Shown here piece after piece: positions 28,520-38,457 of a stretch of 64,000 bases of DNA. Positions within the stretch are counted from its first letter, which is position 1. The number at the start of each line of letters is the position of its first letter. The notes beneath the pieces are model-generated. The model saw only the letters and a program-made list of their open reading frames with translations, made no database searches and was not told where the DNA came from. Both the position numbers and the translations under genes were made by a program. Source of the stretch: Mycolicibacterium frederiksbergense (GTDB taxonomy: Bacteria; Actinomycetota; Actinomycetes; Mycobacteriales; Mycobacteriaceae); NCBI RefSeq assembly GCF_029893345.1, contig NZ_JARXVE010000002.1, positions 310,001-374,000 of the forward strand, given 5' to 3'.

Positions 28520-31408
28520 TCAGTTCCTTTCGGTGGCGGATCTGGGTTGCGGATTGCGCGTCGCGCGTTCGAGTGCTTCGAGGACGTGCTCATAGGTCTT
28601 GCCGGTGGCCCGGGTCATACCGATCTCGCAGGTCCGGTTGGCCGACAGGTACAGGTCGTGGCGGCGTTGGTTGACCTCGGCCGCCTGCGCGCCGGTGGCA
28701 CTTGCGGTCAGCTCGGGGTGCAGCATCCCGCGGTCCCCGGCGAACGCGCAGCAGCCCCAGGCGTGTGGGATATCCACTCGCTGTGCCAGCGCGTGCGCGA
28801 TGGTGCCCAGGGCATCGTTGGTGCCCAGCCGCGTCGTCGAGCAGGTCGGGTGCAGGGCAGCCGAATTCACCTTGGCGGGTTTCGGGAGTCGGGGTAGCAG
28901 CTCGGTGACGGTGAAGGCCAACGCGTCGATGACGCGCAGTCCCGGGTAGCGGTCCTGACCGGAGATCGCTCGTTCCAGCCCCTCGGTGCACGACGAGGCC
29001 TCACAGATCACCGGCAGCCGCCCGTGATCGGTTGCGTCCCACAAAGCGCGGAGCAATCGCTCGCGCATCGGGGCAAAGCTGTCGCCGAGACCCTTCGATT
29101 TCCACGGTGTTCCGCAGCACAGGGATTCGATCGATGTCGGGACCGCGAGCCGGATCCCAGCCCGATGGCAGAGCAGCTCCATGGCGCCCGCGGCCCCTGG
29201 GCCGCCGTGCTGTGCGCCGAACATCGATCCCACGCACGCCGAAAAATGCACGCCGACAACAGAGTCCAGCGACGTGACGGTGCGACTGCGGGGTTGGCCG
29301 CCGGACGGCAGATCCGCTGACCAGGACGGGAGGACATCGTCGCCGAGCATCCGGCGGGCGGCGCCGGAAAGGCGCTCGGGAAGTCCCGCGGGTAACTGCC
29401 CGGCCACCGTCAGGGCAGCCGCGCCGGCGCGGCTGACTCCCTTCCAGTGTCGGGCCGCCTGCTGCCACATCCATTGGTCCACTTTGCCGTGCCGCTCCGC
29501 GCGCAGCCGGGTCACCAGCGAGCCGGTGTCGATGAGCACCGGGCACGCGGTCTGGCACATGCCGTCGGCGGCGCAGGTGTCGAGACCGTCGTAGTTGTAG
29601 TCGGAGACCAATTCGTCGAACAACGCCGTGTCCCCATTGGCGCGCGCCCGTTCCTGCTCGCGGCGCAGCGCGATACGGGTCCGCGGCGTCAGGGTCAGGT
29701 CCTTGCTCGGACACACCGGCTCGCAGAATCCGCACTCGACGCAGCGGTCAACCTCTTCCTCGACCCGCGGGGTGGTCTTGAGGTGCGACACATGGGCTTT
29801 CGGGTCTTCGCTGATCACCACGCCAGGGTTGAGAATGCCGTTCGGGTCGCACAGGTGCTTCAGTTGCGCCATCACGTCGTACAGTTCGTCGCCGTACTGG
29901 CGTCGCACGAACGGCGCCATGATGCGGCCGGTGCCGTGCTCGGCTTTGAGCGTGCCGCCGGCCCCGAGGACGAGGTCCACCATCTCTTCGGTGAAGGCCA
30001 AGTAGCGGTCCAGCGGTTGACCCTCGCCGAACCGTTCGTTGAGCATGAAGTGAACGTTGCCGTCCTTGGCGTGGCCAAAGATGACGCTGTCTTCGTAATG
30101 GTGCCCGGCGAACATTCCGATCAGCCCGTCGCAGACCTCGGCGAGCCGGTCGACCGGCACCGCGATGTCCTCCAGCAGCGCAGTGGTGCCGGTCGGCCGG
30201 TTGCCGGCAACTGTCGCGTAGAGACCCTTGCGTACTCGCCACAACGCCGCCCGCACAGCCGGATCGGTGGTCAACTCGGGAGGTGCCGCGAGCTTCAGCG
30301 TGTTCAGCATCGCCATGCTGTCGGCGACGCATCCGTCGAGTTCCTCGCGGTCGGTCAGCTGATGCTCGACCAGCAACGCGGCGTGCGTGGTCACCCGTAG
30401 AGCGGCCAGCCGGGCGTCGGACTGCGGATCCCGTTGTGCCACACGCAGCGACGTGGCGTCCAGCAACTCCAGGGTCGCGTAGCCTGCCGCGACGAGTGCC
30501 GGCAGCGCACTCGTGGCCTGGTGGATGTCGTCGAACATGATCAGTCCGGTAGCCGCGTGTGGGCGGACCGGTACGGTCCGGAACGTGGCTTCGGCGACGA
30601 AGGCCAGCGTCCCTTCACTGCCGATGACCAGACGGGCCAGGATGTCTGCTGGAAGGTCGAAGTCCAGGAACGCGTTGACCCCGTAGCCCATGGTGTTCTT
30701 CATCGCGAACTGCGCCTCGATGCGGCGCACCGACTCCGGATTGGACCGGACACGGTCGCGCAACCGCAGCAGTCCGCGGTGCAGGTCGGGTTCGACGGCG
30801 GCGAGCCGCTCGTCGGCGTCCGGCTGACCCGTGTCGATAGAGGTGCCGCTGGGCAGCACCAGCACGGCCGACTCCAGGGTGCGGTAAGTGTTGAACTCCG
30901 TGCCGCACGCCATCCCGCTCGAGTTGTTCGCGACGACGCCGCCTATGGTGCAGGCGGTTTCGCTGGCGGGGTCCGGCCCGAGCCGCGTGCCATAGGGCGC
31001 CAGCCGCGCATTCACGGCGCGGACGGTGGCCCCTGGCTGCACCCGCACCCGGGTACCGTCGGCGAGTACTGTGACGGTACGGAAGTGCTTACGGGTGTCG
31101 ACCAGGATGCTGTCCGATCCGGCCTGACCGCTCAAGCTGGTGCCGCCGGCACGAAATGTCAGGGGTTGGCGGAGTTTGGCTGCGGCACGGCAGAGGTCGC
31201 CGATCTCTTCGGCGGACCCCGCCGTCACCACAACTTCGGGTACCAGCAGGTAGTGCGAGGCGTCGTGCGCCTTGGCGTAACGCATTGACGCACGGTCGGT
31301 TACTCGGCCCGGCGCGACGGCAGCGAGCGTCGCTGCGAGGTCGGTGACGGGTTGCCCCGGCCGCGGCGCGCGGTCCGCAGGCCGCCACCACCTACTGGTG
31401 CTGGTCAT
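28520..31408 (-). CDS. FAD/Fe-S 2-hydroxyacid (D-lactate/glycolate-type) dehydrogenase
   Basis: This 962-residue protein is a single-chain fusion. Residues ~60-260 are a PCMH FAD-binding domain (FRAGGTSLSGQAGSD). A lactate/glycolate-oxidase-like C-terminal FAD domain follows to ~540. A 4Fe-4S ferredoxin pair (CVECGFCEPVCPS; CAADGMCQTACPV) lies at ~575-650, then two CCG-type cluster regions (CCGTPWKSKG; HPTCSTT with CCAFAGDRG). This is the E. coli YdiJ / Shewanella Dld-II architecture. It probably oxidises D-lactate or glycolate and passes electrons to the respiratory chain. The ATG overlaps the preceding FAH-gene stop; the frame continues upstream but is rejected. Confidence 0.87.
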   Translation of the reverse strand: MTSTSRWWRPADRAPRPGQPVTDLAATLAAVAPGRVTDRASMRYAKAHDASHYLLVPEVVVTAGSAEEIGDLCRAAAKLRQPLTFRAGGTSLSGQAGSDSILVDTRKHFRTVTVLADGTRVRVQPGATVRAVNARLAPYGTRLGPDPASETACTIGGVVANNSSGMACGTEFNTYRTLESAVLVLPSGTSIDTGQPDADERLAAVEPDLHRGLLRLRDRVRSNPESVRRIEAQFAMKNTMGYGVNAFLDFDLPADILARLVIGSEGTLAFVAEATFRTVPVRPHAATGLIMFDDIHQATSALPALVAAGYATLELLDATSLRVAQRDPQSDARLAALRVTTHAALLVEHQLTDREELDGCVADSMAMLNTLKLAAPPELTTDPAVRAALWRVRKGLYATVAGNRPTGTTALLEDIAVPVDRLAEVCDGLIGMFAGHHYEDSVIFGHAKDGNVHFMLNERFGEGQPLDRYLAFTEEMVDLVLGAGGTLKAEHGTGRIMAPFVRRQYGDELYDVMAQLKHLCDPNGILNPGVVISEDPKAHVSHLKTTPRVEEEVDRCVECGFCEPVCPSKDLTLTPRTRIALRREQERARANGDTALFDELVSDYNYDGLDTCAADGMCQTACPVLIDTGSLVTRLRAERHGKVDQWMWQQAARHWKGVSRAGAAALTVAGQLPAGLPERLSGAARRMLGDDVLPSWSADLPSGGQPRSRTVTSLDSVVGVHFSACVGSMFGAQHGGPGAAGAMELLCHRAGIRLAVPTSIESLCCGTPWKSKGLGDSFAPMRERLLRALWDATDHGRLPVICEASSCTEGLERAISGQDRYPGLRVIDALAFTVTELLPRLPKPAKVNSAALHPTCSTTRLGTNDALGTIAHALAQRVDIPHAWGCCAFAGDRGMLHPELTASATGAQAAEVNQRRHDLYLSANRTCEIGMTRATGKTYEHVLEALERATRNPQPRSATERN

Positions 31409-32268
31409 CGGGGTGCAACCACCGACTGCCGCTGGGATCCCAGACTTTCGATCCCGAGCTCCATGATGTCGCCCGGTTGCAACCAGATCGGCGGGTTGTA
31501 GCCCATGCCCACCCCTGGGGGAGTGCCTGTGTTGATCAGGTCGCCGGGTTCCAGCACCATGAACTGGCTCAGGTAGCGCACGATGAAGTAGGGGTCGAAG
31601 ATCATCGTCGATGTCGACCCGTCCTGGTGACGGGTTCCGTTGATGTCCAACCACATCCGCAGCGACAGGATGTCGTCGATCTCGTCCGGGGTAACCAGCC
31701 ACGGACCGGCCGGGTTGAACGTCTCAGCCGACTTGCCCTTGCACCACTGGCCCGAGCGCTCCAACTGGAACGCCCGCTCACTGACATCGTTGACGACGAG
31801 GAATCCGGCGATCGAGTCGCGGGCCTGTTCGTCACTGTCCAGATAGCTACACCGGCGCCCGATCACGATGCCCAGCTCGACTTCCCAGTCCGGCTTGGTG
31901 GCACCGCGGGGGATCCGGACATCGTCGTTGGGACCCACCAGGGTGTTCGGCGATTTGGTGAAGATGATCGGCTCTTCGGGCACCGCCTGGCCGGTCTCGG
32001 CGGCGTGGTCGCTGAAGTTGAGGCCCACGCACAGGATTTGGTGCGGTCGCGCGATGGGGGCGCCGATGCGGTCCTCGCCGAGGCGCCGGTGCAGTTCCGG
32101 ACGCCGACTGCGGGTGGCCACGATATCGGCCAGTACAACCAGACCGTCGTTGCCGAAGAACTTTTCGTCGAAGTCCGCGATGACGTCGGAAACGTCGATG
32201 TAGGTCTCGTCGTCGACGAGAACTGCAGGTCGTTCGGCCCCGGCGGGGCCAATACGGACAAGGCGCAT
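31405..32268 (-). CDS. FAH-family hydrolase (2,4-diketo-3-deoxy-sugar-acid hydrolase candidate)
   Basis: This 287-residue protein starts MRLVRIGPAGAERPAVL with an agagg site upstream. The FAH catalytic domain carries LCVGLNFSDHAAETG, the metal-binding Glu-x-Glu in WEVELGIVIGRR, and a late TGTPPGVGMGYNPP motif. Relatives include FAHD1-type pyruvate-releasing enzymes and the hydrolase of the non-phosphorylative L-rhamnose and L-fucose routes, which splits 2,4-diketo-3-deoxy acids to pyruvate plus a hydroxyacid. The FAD/Fe-S dehydrogenase gene starts inside its stop codon, supporting release of lactate or glycolate. Confidence 0.85.
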   Translation of the reverse strand: MRLVRIGPAGAERPAVLVDDETYIDVSDVIADFDEKFFGNDGLVVLADIVATRSRRPELHRRLGEDRIGAPIARPHQILCVGLNFSDHAAETGQAVPEEPIIFTKSPNTLVGPNDDVRIPRGATKPDWEVELGIVIGRRCSYLDSDEQARDSIAGFLVVNDVSERAFQLERSGQWCKGKSAETFNPAGPWLVTPDEIDDILSLRMWLDINGTRHQDGSTSTMIFDPYFIVRYLSQFMVLEPGDLINTGTPPGVGMGYNPPIWLQPGDIMELGIESLGSQRQSVVAPR

Positions 32269-32359
32269 GATTACCTCTTTCTGTTCTAGTGCATGCCGGC
32301 ACAGCGTTTTCCGTGTATCCGGCGGGTGACGCCAACCCGTTGATCCGGGTCGGTGTGGG

Positions 32360-33103
32360 TCAGAAGCGGGCCGACAGGCCACCATCGACGGTGACGGTCT
32401 GGCCGGTGATGTAGCTGTTGGACTCGCTGGCCAGGAACGCCACCGTCTCGGCTACCTCGCTCGGCTGCGCCGCCCGGCGCAGCGGCAGGCGGCCCTGATT
32501 GACGTAAACACTGGTGAACGGCTCCGATTGGAGTTCATCCTCGCCGTCGACCACCGACATCCGGGTCGCCACGAACCCCGGCGCAACCGCGTTCACCAGA
32601 ATGCCGTCGTCGGCGAGCTCGAGGGCGGCGGTCCGGGTCGCGGACTCCAACCCGCCCTTGGACACGTCGTAGGACAGCGACAGCGCCTCGCTGAGCCGGG
32701 CGTGGATGCTGGTCACGTTCACGATCCGGCCGTACCGCTGCTGCGCCATCGGCTCGGACAGCCGGCTCATCAACTGAACCGGCGCAGTGAGATTCACGGC
32801 CAGGGTCAGGTCGTAGGTCGCCAGGTCCAATCCGCGCGCCGGGCTGGGCCGGGACATGCCCGCGCAGTTGACCAGGATATCGAGGCCACCGAGCCGCCGC
32901 AGCGCCTCGTCGGCCGCACTGTCCACCGCGGTACGGTCGGCGAGATCGACCTTGACGTCATCGGGTCCGGCCTCCAGATCGAGTACCACGACCCGGGCTC
33001 CGGACGTTCGCAGCCGGTCCACGATGGCCGCGCCGATCCCGTGCGCCCCGCCGGTGACGACGGCGCGCTTGCCGGCAAACGTAATCGGGTTGGTATCACT
33101 CAT
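32360..33103 (-). CDS. Short-chain dehydrogenase/reductase
   Basis: This 247-residue classical SDR has the cofactor motif TGGAHGIG (residues ~18-25), NCAGMS, catalytic Ser in NVTSIHA, and the YDVSKGG motif with Tyr and Lys. The acidic residue after beta-2 (VVVLDLEAG) favours NAD+. In this operon it is a natural candidate for the step oxidising 2-keto-3-deoxy-sugar acid to the 2,4-diketo acid. It overlaps the end of the upstream permease by 8 nt. A sugar dehydrogenase role is the alternative. Confidence 0.88.
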   Translation of the reverse strand: MSDTNPITFAGKRAVVTGGAHGIGAAIVDRLRTSGARVVVLDLEAGPDDVKVDLADRTAVDSAADEALRRLGGLDILVNCAGMSRPSPARGLDLATYDLTLAVNLTAPVQLMSRLSEPMAQQRYGRIVNVTSIHARLSEALSLSYDVSKGGLESATRTAALELADDGILVNAVAPGFVATRMSVVDGEDELQSEPFTSVYVNQGRLPLRRAAQPSEVAETVAFLASESNSYITGQTVTVDGGLSARF

Positions 33104-33923
33104 CTTTGATCCCTCCGGCGGTCAGCCCGCGAATGAAGTAGCGCTGGCCGAACAGGTAGGCCGCGACCAGCGGCAGTGTTGCCACGACCATGCCGGACAT
33201 GATCGTGGGGATGTCCAGGCTGAACCGGCTCTGAAAACCGGTGATGCCGACCATGAGCGTCTTCTTGTCGTCCTCTTGCAGGAACACCAGGGCCAGCAAC
33301 AGTTCGTTCCACGCCCACAACAGGTTGACCACCGCCAGCGTCGCGACTGCCGGCCCCGACAGCGGGACGACGATTCGCCGGAAGACCTGGAACGGTGACG
33401 CCCCGTCGAGCGCGGCCGCCTCGAGCAGGCTGGCGGGAATGGTCTTGAAGAAATTGGCCAGCAGGTACACCGAGAACGGCAGCATCAGGCCGATGTACAC
33501 CAGGATCACGATCCGGAACGTGGAGATCCAGCCGAGTTCGGTCCCCACCTGGAACAGCGGGATCAGCAGGACCACCGGCGGCACCACCATCAGCGAGACG
33601 ACGATCCCCAGGACCGTGTCGCGGCCACGGAACGGCCAGTTGACCAGTCCCCAGGCAGCGAGGGAAGCGACCACCATGGTGATGCCGACCGCACCGACCG
33701 TGACGATCACCGAGTTCAGCAGCCAGTTGCCGAACTTGTCGGTGAACGTCGTGCGGTATGCCTCGAAGTCGAGGCTGCTCGGAAGTGCCCACGGGTGCTG
33801 TAGGAACTCGCCTTGGGACTTGAACGACCCGGTGATCATCAGGTACACGGGTGCGAGGGCGACAACGGCCAGCAGGAACAACAGGAAATGCCGGCACGTG
33901 GCAGACAGACGTCGGGTCAGCAT
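33096..33923 (-). CDS. ABC transporter permease, MalG type
   Basis: This 275-residue protein has six predicted membrane segments and the EAA motif [21 protein letters not shown] (ATPase-coupling loop, truncated by me to its core) near residue 165. It is the MalG-like (CUT1) inner-membrane half of a sugar importer. It lies 9 nt downstream of the other permease gene, and the SDR gene starts within its last codons. Confidence 0.9.
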   Translation of the reverse strand: MLTRRLSATCRHFLLFLLAVVALAPVYLMITGSFKSQGEFLQHPWALPSSLDFEAYRTTFTDKFGNWLLNSVIVTVGAVGITMVVASLAAWGLVNWPFRGRDTVLGIVVSLMVVPPVVLLIPLFQVGTELGWISTFRIVILVYIGLMLPFSVYLLANFFKTIPASLLEAAALDGASPFQVFRRIVVPLSGPAVATLAVVNLLWAWNELLLALVFLQEDDKKTLMVGITGFQSRFSLDIPTIMSGMVVATLPLVAAYLFGQRYFIRGLTAGGIKDE

Positions 33924-33932
33924 GAAGAGCTC

Positions 33933-34856
33933 CTAGTCACCGAAGGTGCCGCCTTGGGCACGCTGAACACGGAAGAAACCGACGATCAGGACGAGCGTGG
34001 ACAAGAACAGCAGCACCGCGGATGCACTGGCGAGTTCGGGTGCGCCGTCCTGGAAGGCGGTGCGGTAGATGTACAACTCCGCCACCACCGTCGAGGTACC
34101 GGGACCGCCCTGACCATTGGTCATCACGTACGCGTAGTTGAAGACCCACGAGACCATGACGATCGCCTCGCTGATCACATAGAAGAACACCAGGCCCTTC
34201 ATCTGCGGGATGGTGATATGCAGATGCGACCGAAATGTGCTGGCGCCGTCCAGTTTTGCGGCTTCGTAGACATCTTCGGGCAGCGACAGCATCCGGGCCA
34301 GGAAGAGCACGATCCCGAATCCGACCTCTTTCCAGATGATCACCGCCGCCATCGTCCACAGAGCCAGCCGCGGGTTGCCCAGCCAGTCCTGGGTGAGCCC
34401 GCCCAACCCGAGCCCGTCCAGTGCGCCGTTGAAGGCGCCGTTGAGCTGCAGCAGCTGGCCGAAAACCACACCGATCACCGGGATCGGCAGGATGTAGGGC
34501 AGAAACAGGATGGCGCGGTACGCGACCATGCCACGCCGGGTCTCATACAGCAGGATCGCCACGGCCAGCGCAAAAGCCACCAATACCGGGACCGCGAGCA
34601 GCAGCAGCGCGTTGTGCCAGATAGCGGTCCGGAACAGCGGGTCGGCGAGGACCAGTTTGAAGTTCTCCAGACCGACCCAGGCGCCCTGATAGCGGAAGGA
34701 CTGGTTGAGCAGCTCCACCATGCTGTAGGCGAAGACGAAGAGCAGCGCCGCGGCCGCGGGCGCGACCCAGGGCAGCGGGCCCAAGCGGTGTATCAGGCTG
34801 GGCCGTGGCCGGGTGGTGGTCGGAACGACCGGACGCGAATCAGTTGTTGTCGACAT
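33933..34856 (-). CDS. ABC transporter permease, MalF/UgpA type
   Basis: This 307-residue protein has an N-terminal cytosolic segment and about six membrane helices. The EAA loop EAAKLDGASTFRSHLHITIP is near residue 190. It forms the importer with the next gene. Its start codon abuts the stop of the solute-binding protein gene, consistent with one polycistronic mRNA. The substrate cannot be read from the permease. Confidence 0.9.
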   Translation of the reverse strand: MSTTTDSRPVVPTTTRPRPSLIHRLGPLPWVAPAAAALLFVFAYSMVELLNQSFRYQGAWVGLENFKLVLADPLFRTAIWHNALLLLAVPVLVAFALAVAILLYETRRGMVAYRAILFLPYILPIPVIGVVFGQLLQLNGAFNGALDGLGLGGLTQDWLGNPRLALWTMAAVIIWKEVGFGIVLFLARMLSLPEDVYEAAKLDGASTFRSHLHITIPQMKGLVFFYVISEAIVMVSWVFNYAYVMTNGQGGPGTSTVVAELYIYRTAFQDGAPELASASAVLLFLSTLVLIVGFFRVQRAQGGTFGD

Positions 34857-36212
34857 TTACGATTCCGCCCATCCCGCGAAGTCACCGGCCAGCGCCCGGT
34901 CGGTGGCGCGAAGTCGCTCGGCCTCGTCCTGCATGGCCTGGGCGGCTTCCGTGCCGGACATGTAGTTCTGCATGACCAACTGGACGCCGGAGAACACGGC
35001 CCGGCTGTCCAGCGACGACGGAATGAAGTTCTCCAGGTACGGCGCTCCGTCGGCGACGAACTCGAACAGCTGTCGGCGCACCGGATCCTCGACCTTGCTC
35101 ACGTCGAAGCGATCGTCGGCCGGCATGGACCCGGTGTCGTCGTACCAGGCCTGCAGCCGGTCCGGCGTGTGCATGAACATGATGAAGTCGGCCGCCACCT
35201 GGGGGTACTTCGACCACGACGTGATGCCCACGGTCTGCGAGGTGGTCGCCATCTTCCCCGCATACGGCCCGTCACCCCACGCGGGCATGGGCATGACCGT
35301 CACCTTGTCGGCGCCCACCTTGTCGACGAAGTTGCTCGCGTCGGTGCCGGCGGTGACCGTCATCGCGGCGTCGCCGCTGACCCAACGCTGCTGGGCCTGA
35401 TACAGCTCCAGGGAGTTGATGTCGTTGTTCCAGCACTTGTGGTCGACCGACTCCTGCAGCCGGTCCCACCACTGCGCGTGCATGGGATCGGTGAAGGACT
35501 GCTGGCCGCGGACCGCGGCGATCACGTCGTCCTTGGAATCCACCGACTGCACGCCGAGCATCGAGTAGAGCCAGGCGCCGAACCAGCCGTCCTTCACGCC
35601 GCCGGCCAGCGTGGTGACGCCTTGGGCGCTGAGGGTGTCGCAGACGTTCATCAGCTCACTCCAGCTGTGCGGGACCTTTACGCCGTGCTTGTCCAGGACG
35701 TCGTTGCGCACCAGCACCGGGAACTGCGGGTTGACATACCAGGGTGCGGTGATCGTCTGGCCGCCGTAGCTGTCTTCCACCGCGGCGTTGGTGTAGTGCG
35801 CGAGTTCCTCGGCCGGAATGTAGGCGGACACCGGCACGGTCGCGCCGGCCCAATAGGGCTGCTGGGAATAGATGCCACCCCAGAAGTACTGAATGTCCGG
35901 GCCCTGCTTGGCCGCTGACGCGGCCTCGAAACTGGGGATCAGGCCGTCGGTGGTCTGCAGCACCGTCTTGATGGTGATGTTGGGGTGCTTGGCCTGGTAG
36001 GCCGCGACGGTGTCGGCGAGCCACTTCTCGGCTCCGGGGGCCTCCTGCTCTCCCCACCACCACATCGTCAGCGTGACGTTCTCGGTGGGGAAGGGTTGGG
36101 CCGGAGCCGGGCTGGCCGGCCCGCTGTGCCCGGCACTTCCGCCGGCGCAGGCTGTGCCCGTCAGGACCGTCGCGGCGGCCAGAACCGCCGCGATTCGTCT
36201 GCGTGCGTTCAC
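34857..36212 (-). CDS. Extracellular carbohydrate-binding lipoprotein (CUT1 family)
   Basis: Starting at GTG 36212 (MNARRRIAAVLAAATVLTG) with a GGAGGAG site gives 451 residues. The N-terminal signal peptide ends in TGTAC-AGGSAG, a lipobox-like Cys, so the protein is probably lipid-anchored. The mature protein has the SBP_bac_1 layout: VTLTMWWWGE, KHPNITIKTVLQTTDG, and a C-terminal EAAQAMQDEAERLRA helix. It captures the sugar for the two permeases. The frame runs on upstream of the GTG but has no suitable start. The MR/MLE gene ends 47 nt upstream. Confidence 0.9.
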   Translation of the reverse strand: MNARRRIAAVLAAATVLTGTACAGGSAGHSGPASPAPAQPFPTENVTLTMWWWGEQEAPGAEKWLADTVAAYQAKHPNITIKTVLQTTDGLIPSFEAASAAKQGPDIQYFWGGIYSQQPYWAGATVPVSAYIPAEELAHYTNAAVEDSYGGQTITAPWYVNPQFPVLVRNDVLDKHGVKVPHSWSELMNVCDTLSAQGVTTLAGGVKDGWFGAWLYSMLGVQSVDSKDDVIAAVRGQQSFTDPMHAQWWDRLQESVDHKCWNNDINSLELYQAQQRWVSGDAAMTVTAGTDASNFVDKVGADKVTVMPMPAWGDGPYAGKMATTSQTVGITSWSKYPQVAADFIMFMHTPDRLQAWYDDTGSMPADDRFDVSKVEDPVRRQLFEFVADGAPYLENFIPSSLDSRAVFSGVQLVMQNYMSGTEAAQAMQDEAERLRATDRALAGDFAGWAES

Positions 36213-36259
36213 GTTTCTCCTCCGGATGAAACCCGGCGGGCAGCCGGGTCGCCTGCGTT

Positions 36260-37441
36260 TCAGGCGCGAAGTTGCGGTGTCTTGTAGAGAGTGCGTCCGG
36301 CGACGGTGATTTCGACGTCGACCAGGTACTTCTGCAGCGCGTCGAGGTTGATGTCGAGCCCCAGGCCGGGTGCGTCCGGCGCTGCGACGCAACCGTTTTC
36401 GTCGAGTTCAAGATGGTCGGTGCTGACCTCGCGGGCGAGCGATTTGGCCTCGACCGGGTATTCGCACAGCACGTCGGACTCCATACCGGCGAACGGTTGC
36501 AGCGATGCACTGAGCGCCAGGTGCGAGGTGAAGGTGTGGTTGACGAAGGTGACTCCGGCGGTCGAGGCGTGCCGCGCGACGCGCAACGCGTCACCGATCC
36601 CACCGATCCGGCCGGTGTCGATCTGCACGAAGCCGATACCGCCGTAATCGATGAGATGCTCAGCCATCAACGCGTTGTGGGCGCCCTCGCCGCCGGCCAT
36701 CCGCACGGTGGACGACCGGTCCGCCAGTGCCTTGTACGTCGCCAGGGCGCCGGAGATGAACGGCTCTTCCAGCCACGTCACCCGGGCCTGCTCGAGCGCG
36801 GGCAGGCGGAGCGCGGCGGCCTCGACGTCCTCACCGAATACGGTTCCGGCATCAACGAGCAGGACGCCCTCGTCGCCGAGCCCCTCGCGGGCCGCGTGCA
36901 CCTGGTCGGCGTCGGCGGCCGCCGTCGAGGTTCCGTACGGGCCCCAGCCGAATTTTGCGGCCCGGTACCCCAATTTGCGAACTGCAGCAGCCTTTTCCAG
37001 GGTCTGCTGGGGGTCGTCCCCGAAGAGTGAGGACGCGTACGGCGTCTTCGGATATGACCGCTGGTAGCCGAGCAGATGCCAGACCGGCCGTTGTTGTGCC
37101 CGCCCGAGCAGATCCCACAGTGCGATCTCGATCCCCGACAAGGTGTGTTCTGCCTGCAGCAGGTCGAGGCTGCACGCACGCACCTTGGCGCTGATCCGGC
37201 CGATGTCCGCCACGCTGTCGAGGCGCTCGCCGATGACCGAGTCGGCAACCGGGTGGCATGCACTGTGCGACAGGGGAGTAACGAAGCTTGCGATCGAGGT
37301 GAGCGGCGAGGCTTCGCACTCACCCCAACCGATATTGCCGTCGGCAGCGACCCGGACCAGCAGCATGTCCTGGCTGCCGTCGCCGATGTCGAGCACCTCG
37401 GGCATGCGGAGATAGAACAGATCGACGCTGTCGATTTTCAT
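36260..37441 (-). CDS. Mandelate racemase/muconate lactonising (enolase-superfamily) sugar-acid dehydratase
   Basis: This 393-residue protein has the enolase-superfamily fold. Three metal ligands are visible (Asp in LLVDAGTV, Glu in WLEEPF, Glu in AGGEGAH), and a His/Asp dyad on the later strands (QIDTGR; VNHTFTSH). At the second-strand position where many members have K-x-K, this one has AAKFGWG: a single Lys. The likely role is dehydration of an aldonate to 2-keto-3-deoxy acid. The epimerase-like gene upstream ends inside its start (4-nt overlap). Confidence 0.85.
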   Translation of the reverse strand: MKIDSVDLFYLRMPEVLDIGDGSQDMLLVRVAADGNIGWGECEASPLTSIASFVTPLSHSACHPVADSVIGERLDSVADIGRISAKVRACSLDLLQAEHTLSGIEIALWDLLGRAQQRPVWHLLGYQRSYPKTPYASSLFGDDPQQTLEKAAAVRKLGYRAAKFGWGPYGTSTAAADADQVHAAREGLGDEGVLLVDAGTVFGEDVEAAALRLPALEQARVTWLEEPFISGALATYKALADRSSTVRMAGGEGAHNALMAEHLIDYGGIGFVQIDTGRIGGIGDALRVARHASTAGVTFVNHTFTSHLALSASLQPFAGMESDVLCEYPVEAKSLAREVSTDHLELDENGCVAAPDAPGLGLDINLDALQKYLVDVEITVAGRTLYKTPQLRA

Positions 37442-38457
37442 GAAGTGGTACCCGCCTTCAATTGAGTGCCTTGAACGGTTCCGTCGCTGTCGATGCCGGT
37501 GACGTCGGCCATGCCGGTGTAGGTCACCATCACCAGTTCGGTTTCCAGTGCCGCCCCGGCCGCCAGTGTTCGGTGGGTGCCGGCCTCGATACCCGTCGTC
37601 ACGCCGACCGGGTAACCGGTACAGGGCTCGAGGATCAGGACCTCATGCGCGCGCCAGCCGCCGTATGACGCGAACGTCCAGCACGACGGGAAAACCGCGG
37701 GATCGAACGCCAGCCCGATTCCGGAGCCGTCGGCATAGGTCACGGCACAGTAGCCGTCGGAAAGTTCCGTGGCGTACTGGAATTCGCTGACCTGAGATTC
37801 GGCGGGCAGGGTGGCCCGCATGTCATGCCGCGCACCGGCCTCGTCGACGAGGTACGGCCACTGGTAGCGGCCGTCGTGTGTGCGGGCCCGCGGGTGGCCG
37901 AAGTCCTCGAATTCGACCGGACCGGCACCCATCGTCAGCCTTGCCGGTTCGTGCACCGGGACTGCCACATGCTGCTTCCAAAGGTAGGGAAGATCTCGAC
38001 CGCTGTCGTTGGTGATCCGCCACGACACCCTGAAGTGCGGGTCGCCGTCGGCGAGGGTGATGGTCCTGGTGATCCGGCATGCGCTGATGGCAGTGCTCAG
38101 GGACATGCTGACCTGAACCGTCTGCGGGCCGTCCTGTTCGACGCGCCAGGTCCACGGGGCGGCCCAGAGTTCACCGTGGTCGGGGTAAGGCTCGCCGGCC
38201 AGCTCCTCGGGAATGTCATTGGGGAACAGTTCATCCCACCCGCCGAAGAACACGTCGTCGTAGACCGAGCCGAAGCCGACTTTGGCAGCCGTGAGCCGCG
38301 GGTTGTGCCACAGCAGGTCCCTGCCGTCGCGCAGGTTGGTGACCTGCCAGATCTTGCCGCCGAGTTCGGGCAACAGCACGACTCGCAGCGCACCGTTGGT
38401 CAGCACGAGCGCCTGCAGGCCGTTGAAACTCCACTCGGTGCTCACCCGGGTGGTCAT
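37438..38457 (-). CDS. Aldose-1-epimerase-like (galactose mutarotase-fold) protein
   Basis: This 339-residue protein is predicted to be all-beta, with a typical mutarotase-fold opening (LVLTNGALRVVLLPELGGKIW) and a carbohydrate-binding region later (LWKQHVAVPVHEPARLT; LEPCTGYPVG). It lacks a signal peptide. A cytosolic mutarotase would equilibrate sugar anomers before oxidation by the dehydrogenase encoded next to it. It overlaps the MDR gene and the MR/MLE gene by 4 nt each, so all three are translationally coupled. Exact substrate unknown; some DUF4432/DUF4380-type proteins look alike. Confidence 0.75.
   Translation of the reverse strand: MTTRVSTEWSFNGLQALVLTNGALRVVLLPELGGKIWQVTNLRDGRDLLWHNPRLTAAKVGFGSVYDDVFFGGWDELFPNDIPEELAGEPYPDHGELWAAPWTWRVEQDGPQTVQVSMSLSTAISACRITRTITLADGDPHFRVSWRITNDSGRDLPYLWKQHVAVPVHEPARLTMGAGPVEFEDFGHPRARTHDGRYQWPYLVDEAGARHDMRATLPAESQVSEFQYATELSDGYCAVTYADGSGIGLAFDPAVFPSCWTFASYGGWRAHEVLILEPCTGYPVGVTTGIEAGTHRTLAAGAALETELVMVTYTGMADVTGIDSDGTVQGTQLKAGTTS

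Noticed and set aside
33813..35918. 701-residue plus-strand frame across the ABC transporter genes.
   Set aside because: It is antisense to permease and binding-protein genes with clear motifs; Gln/His/Arg-rich text without domains.
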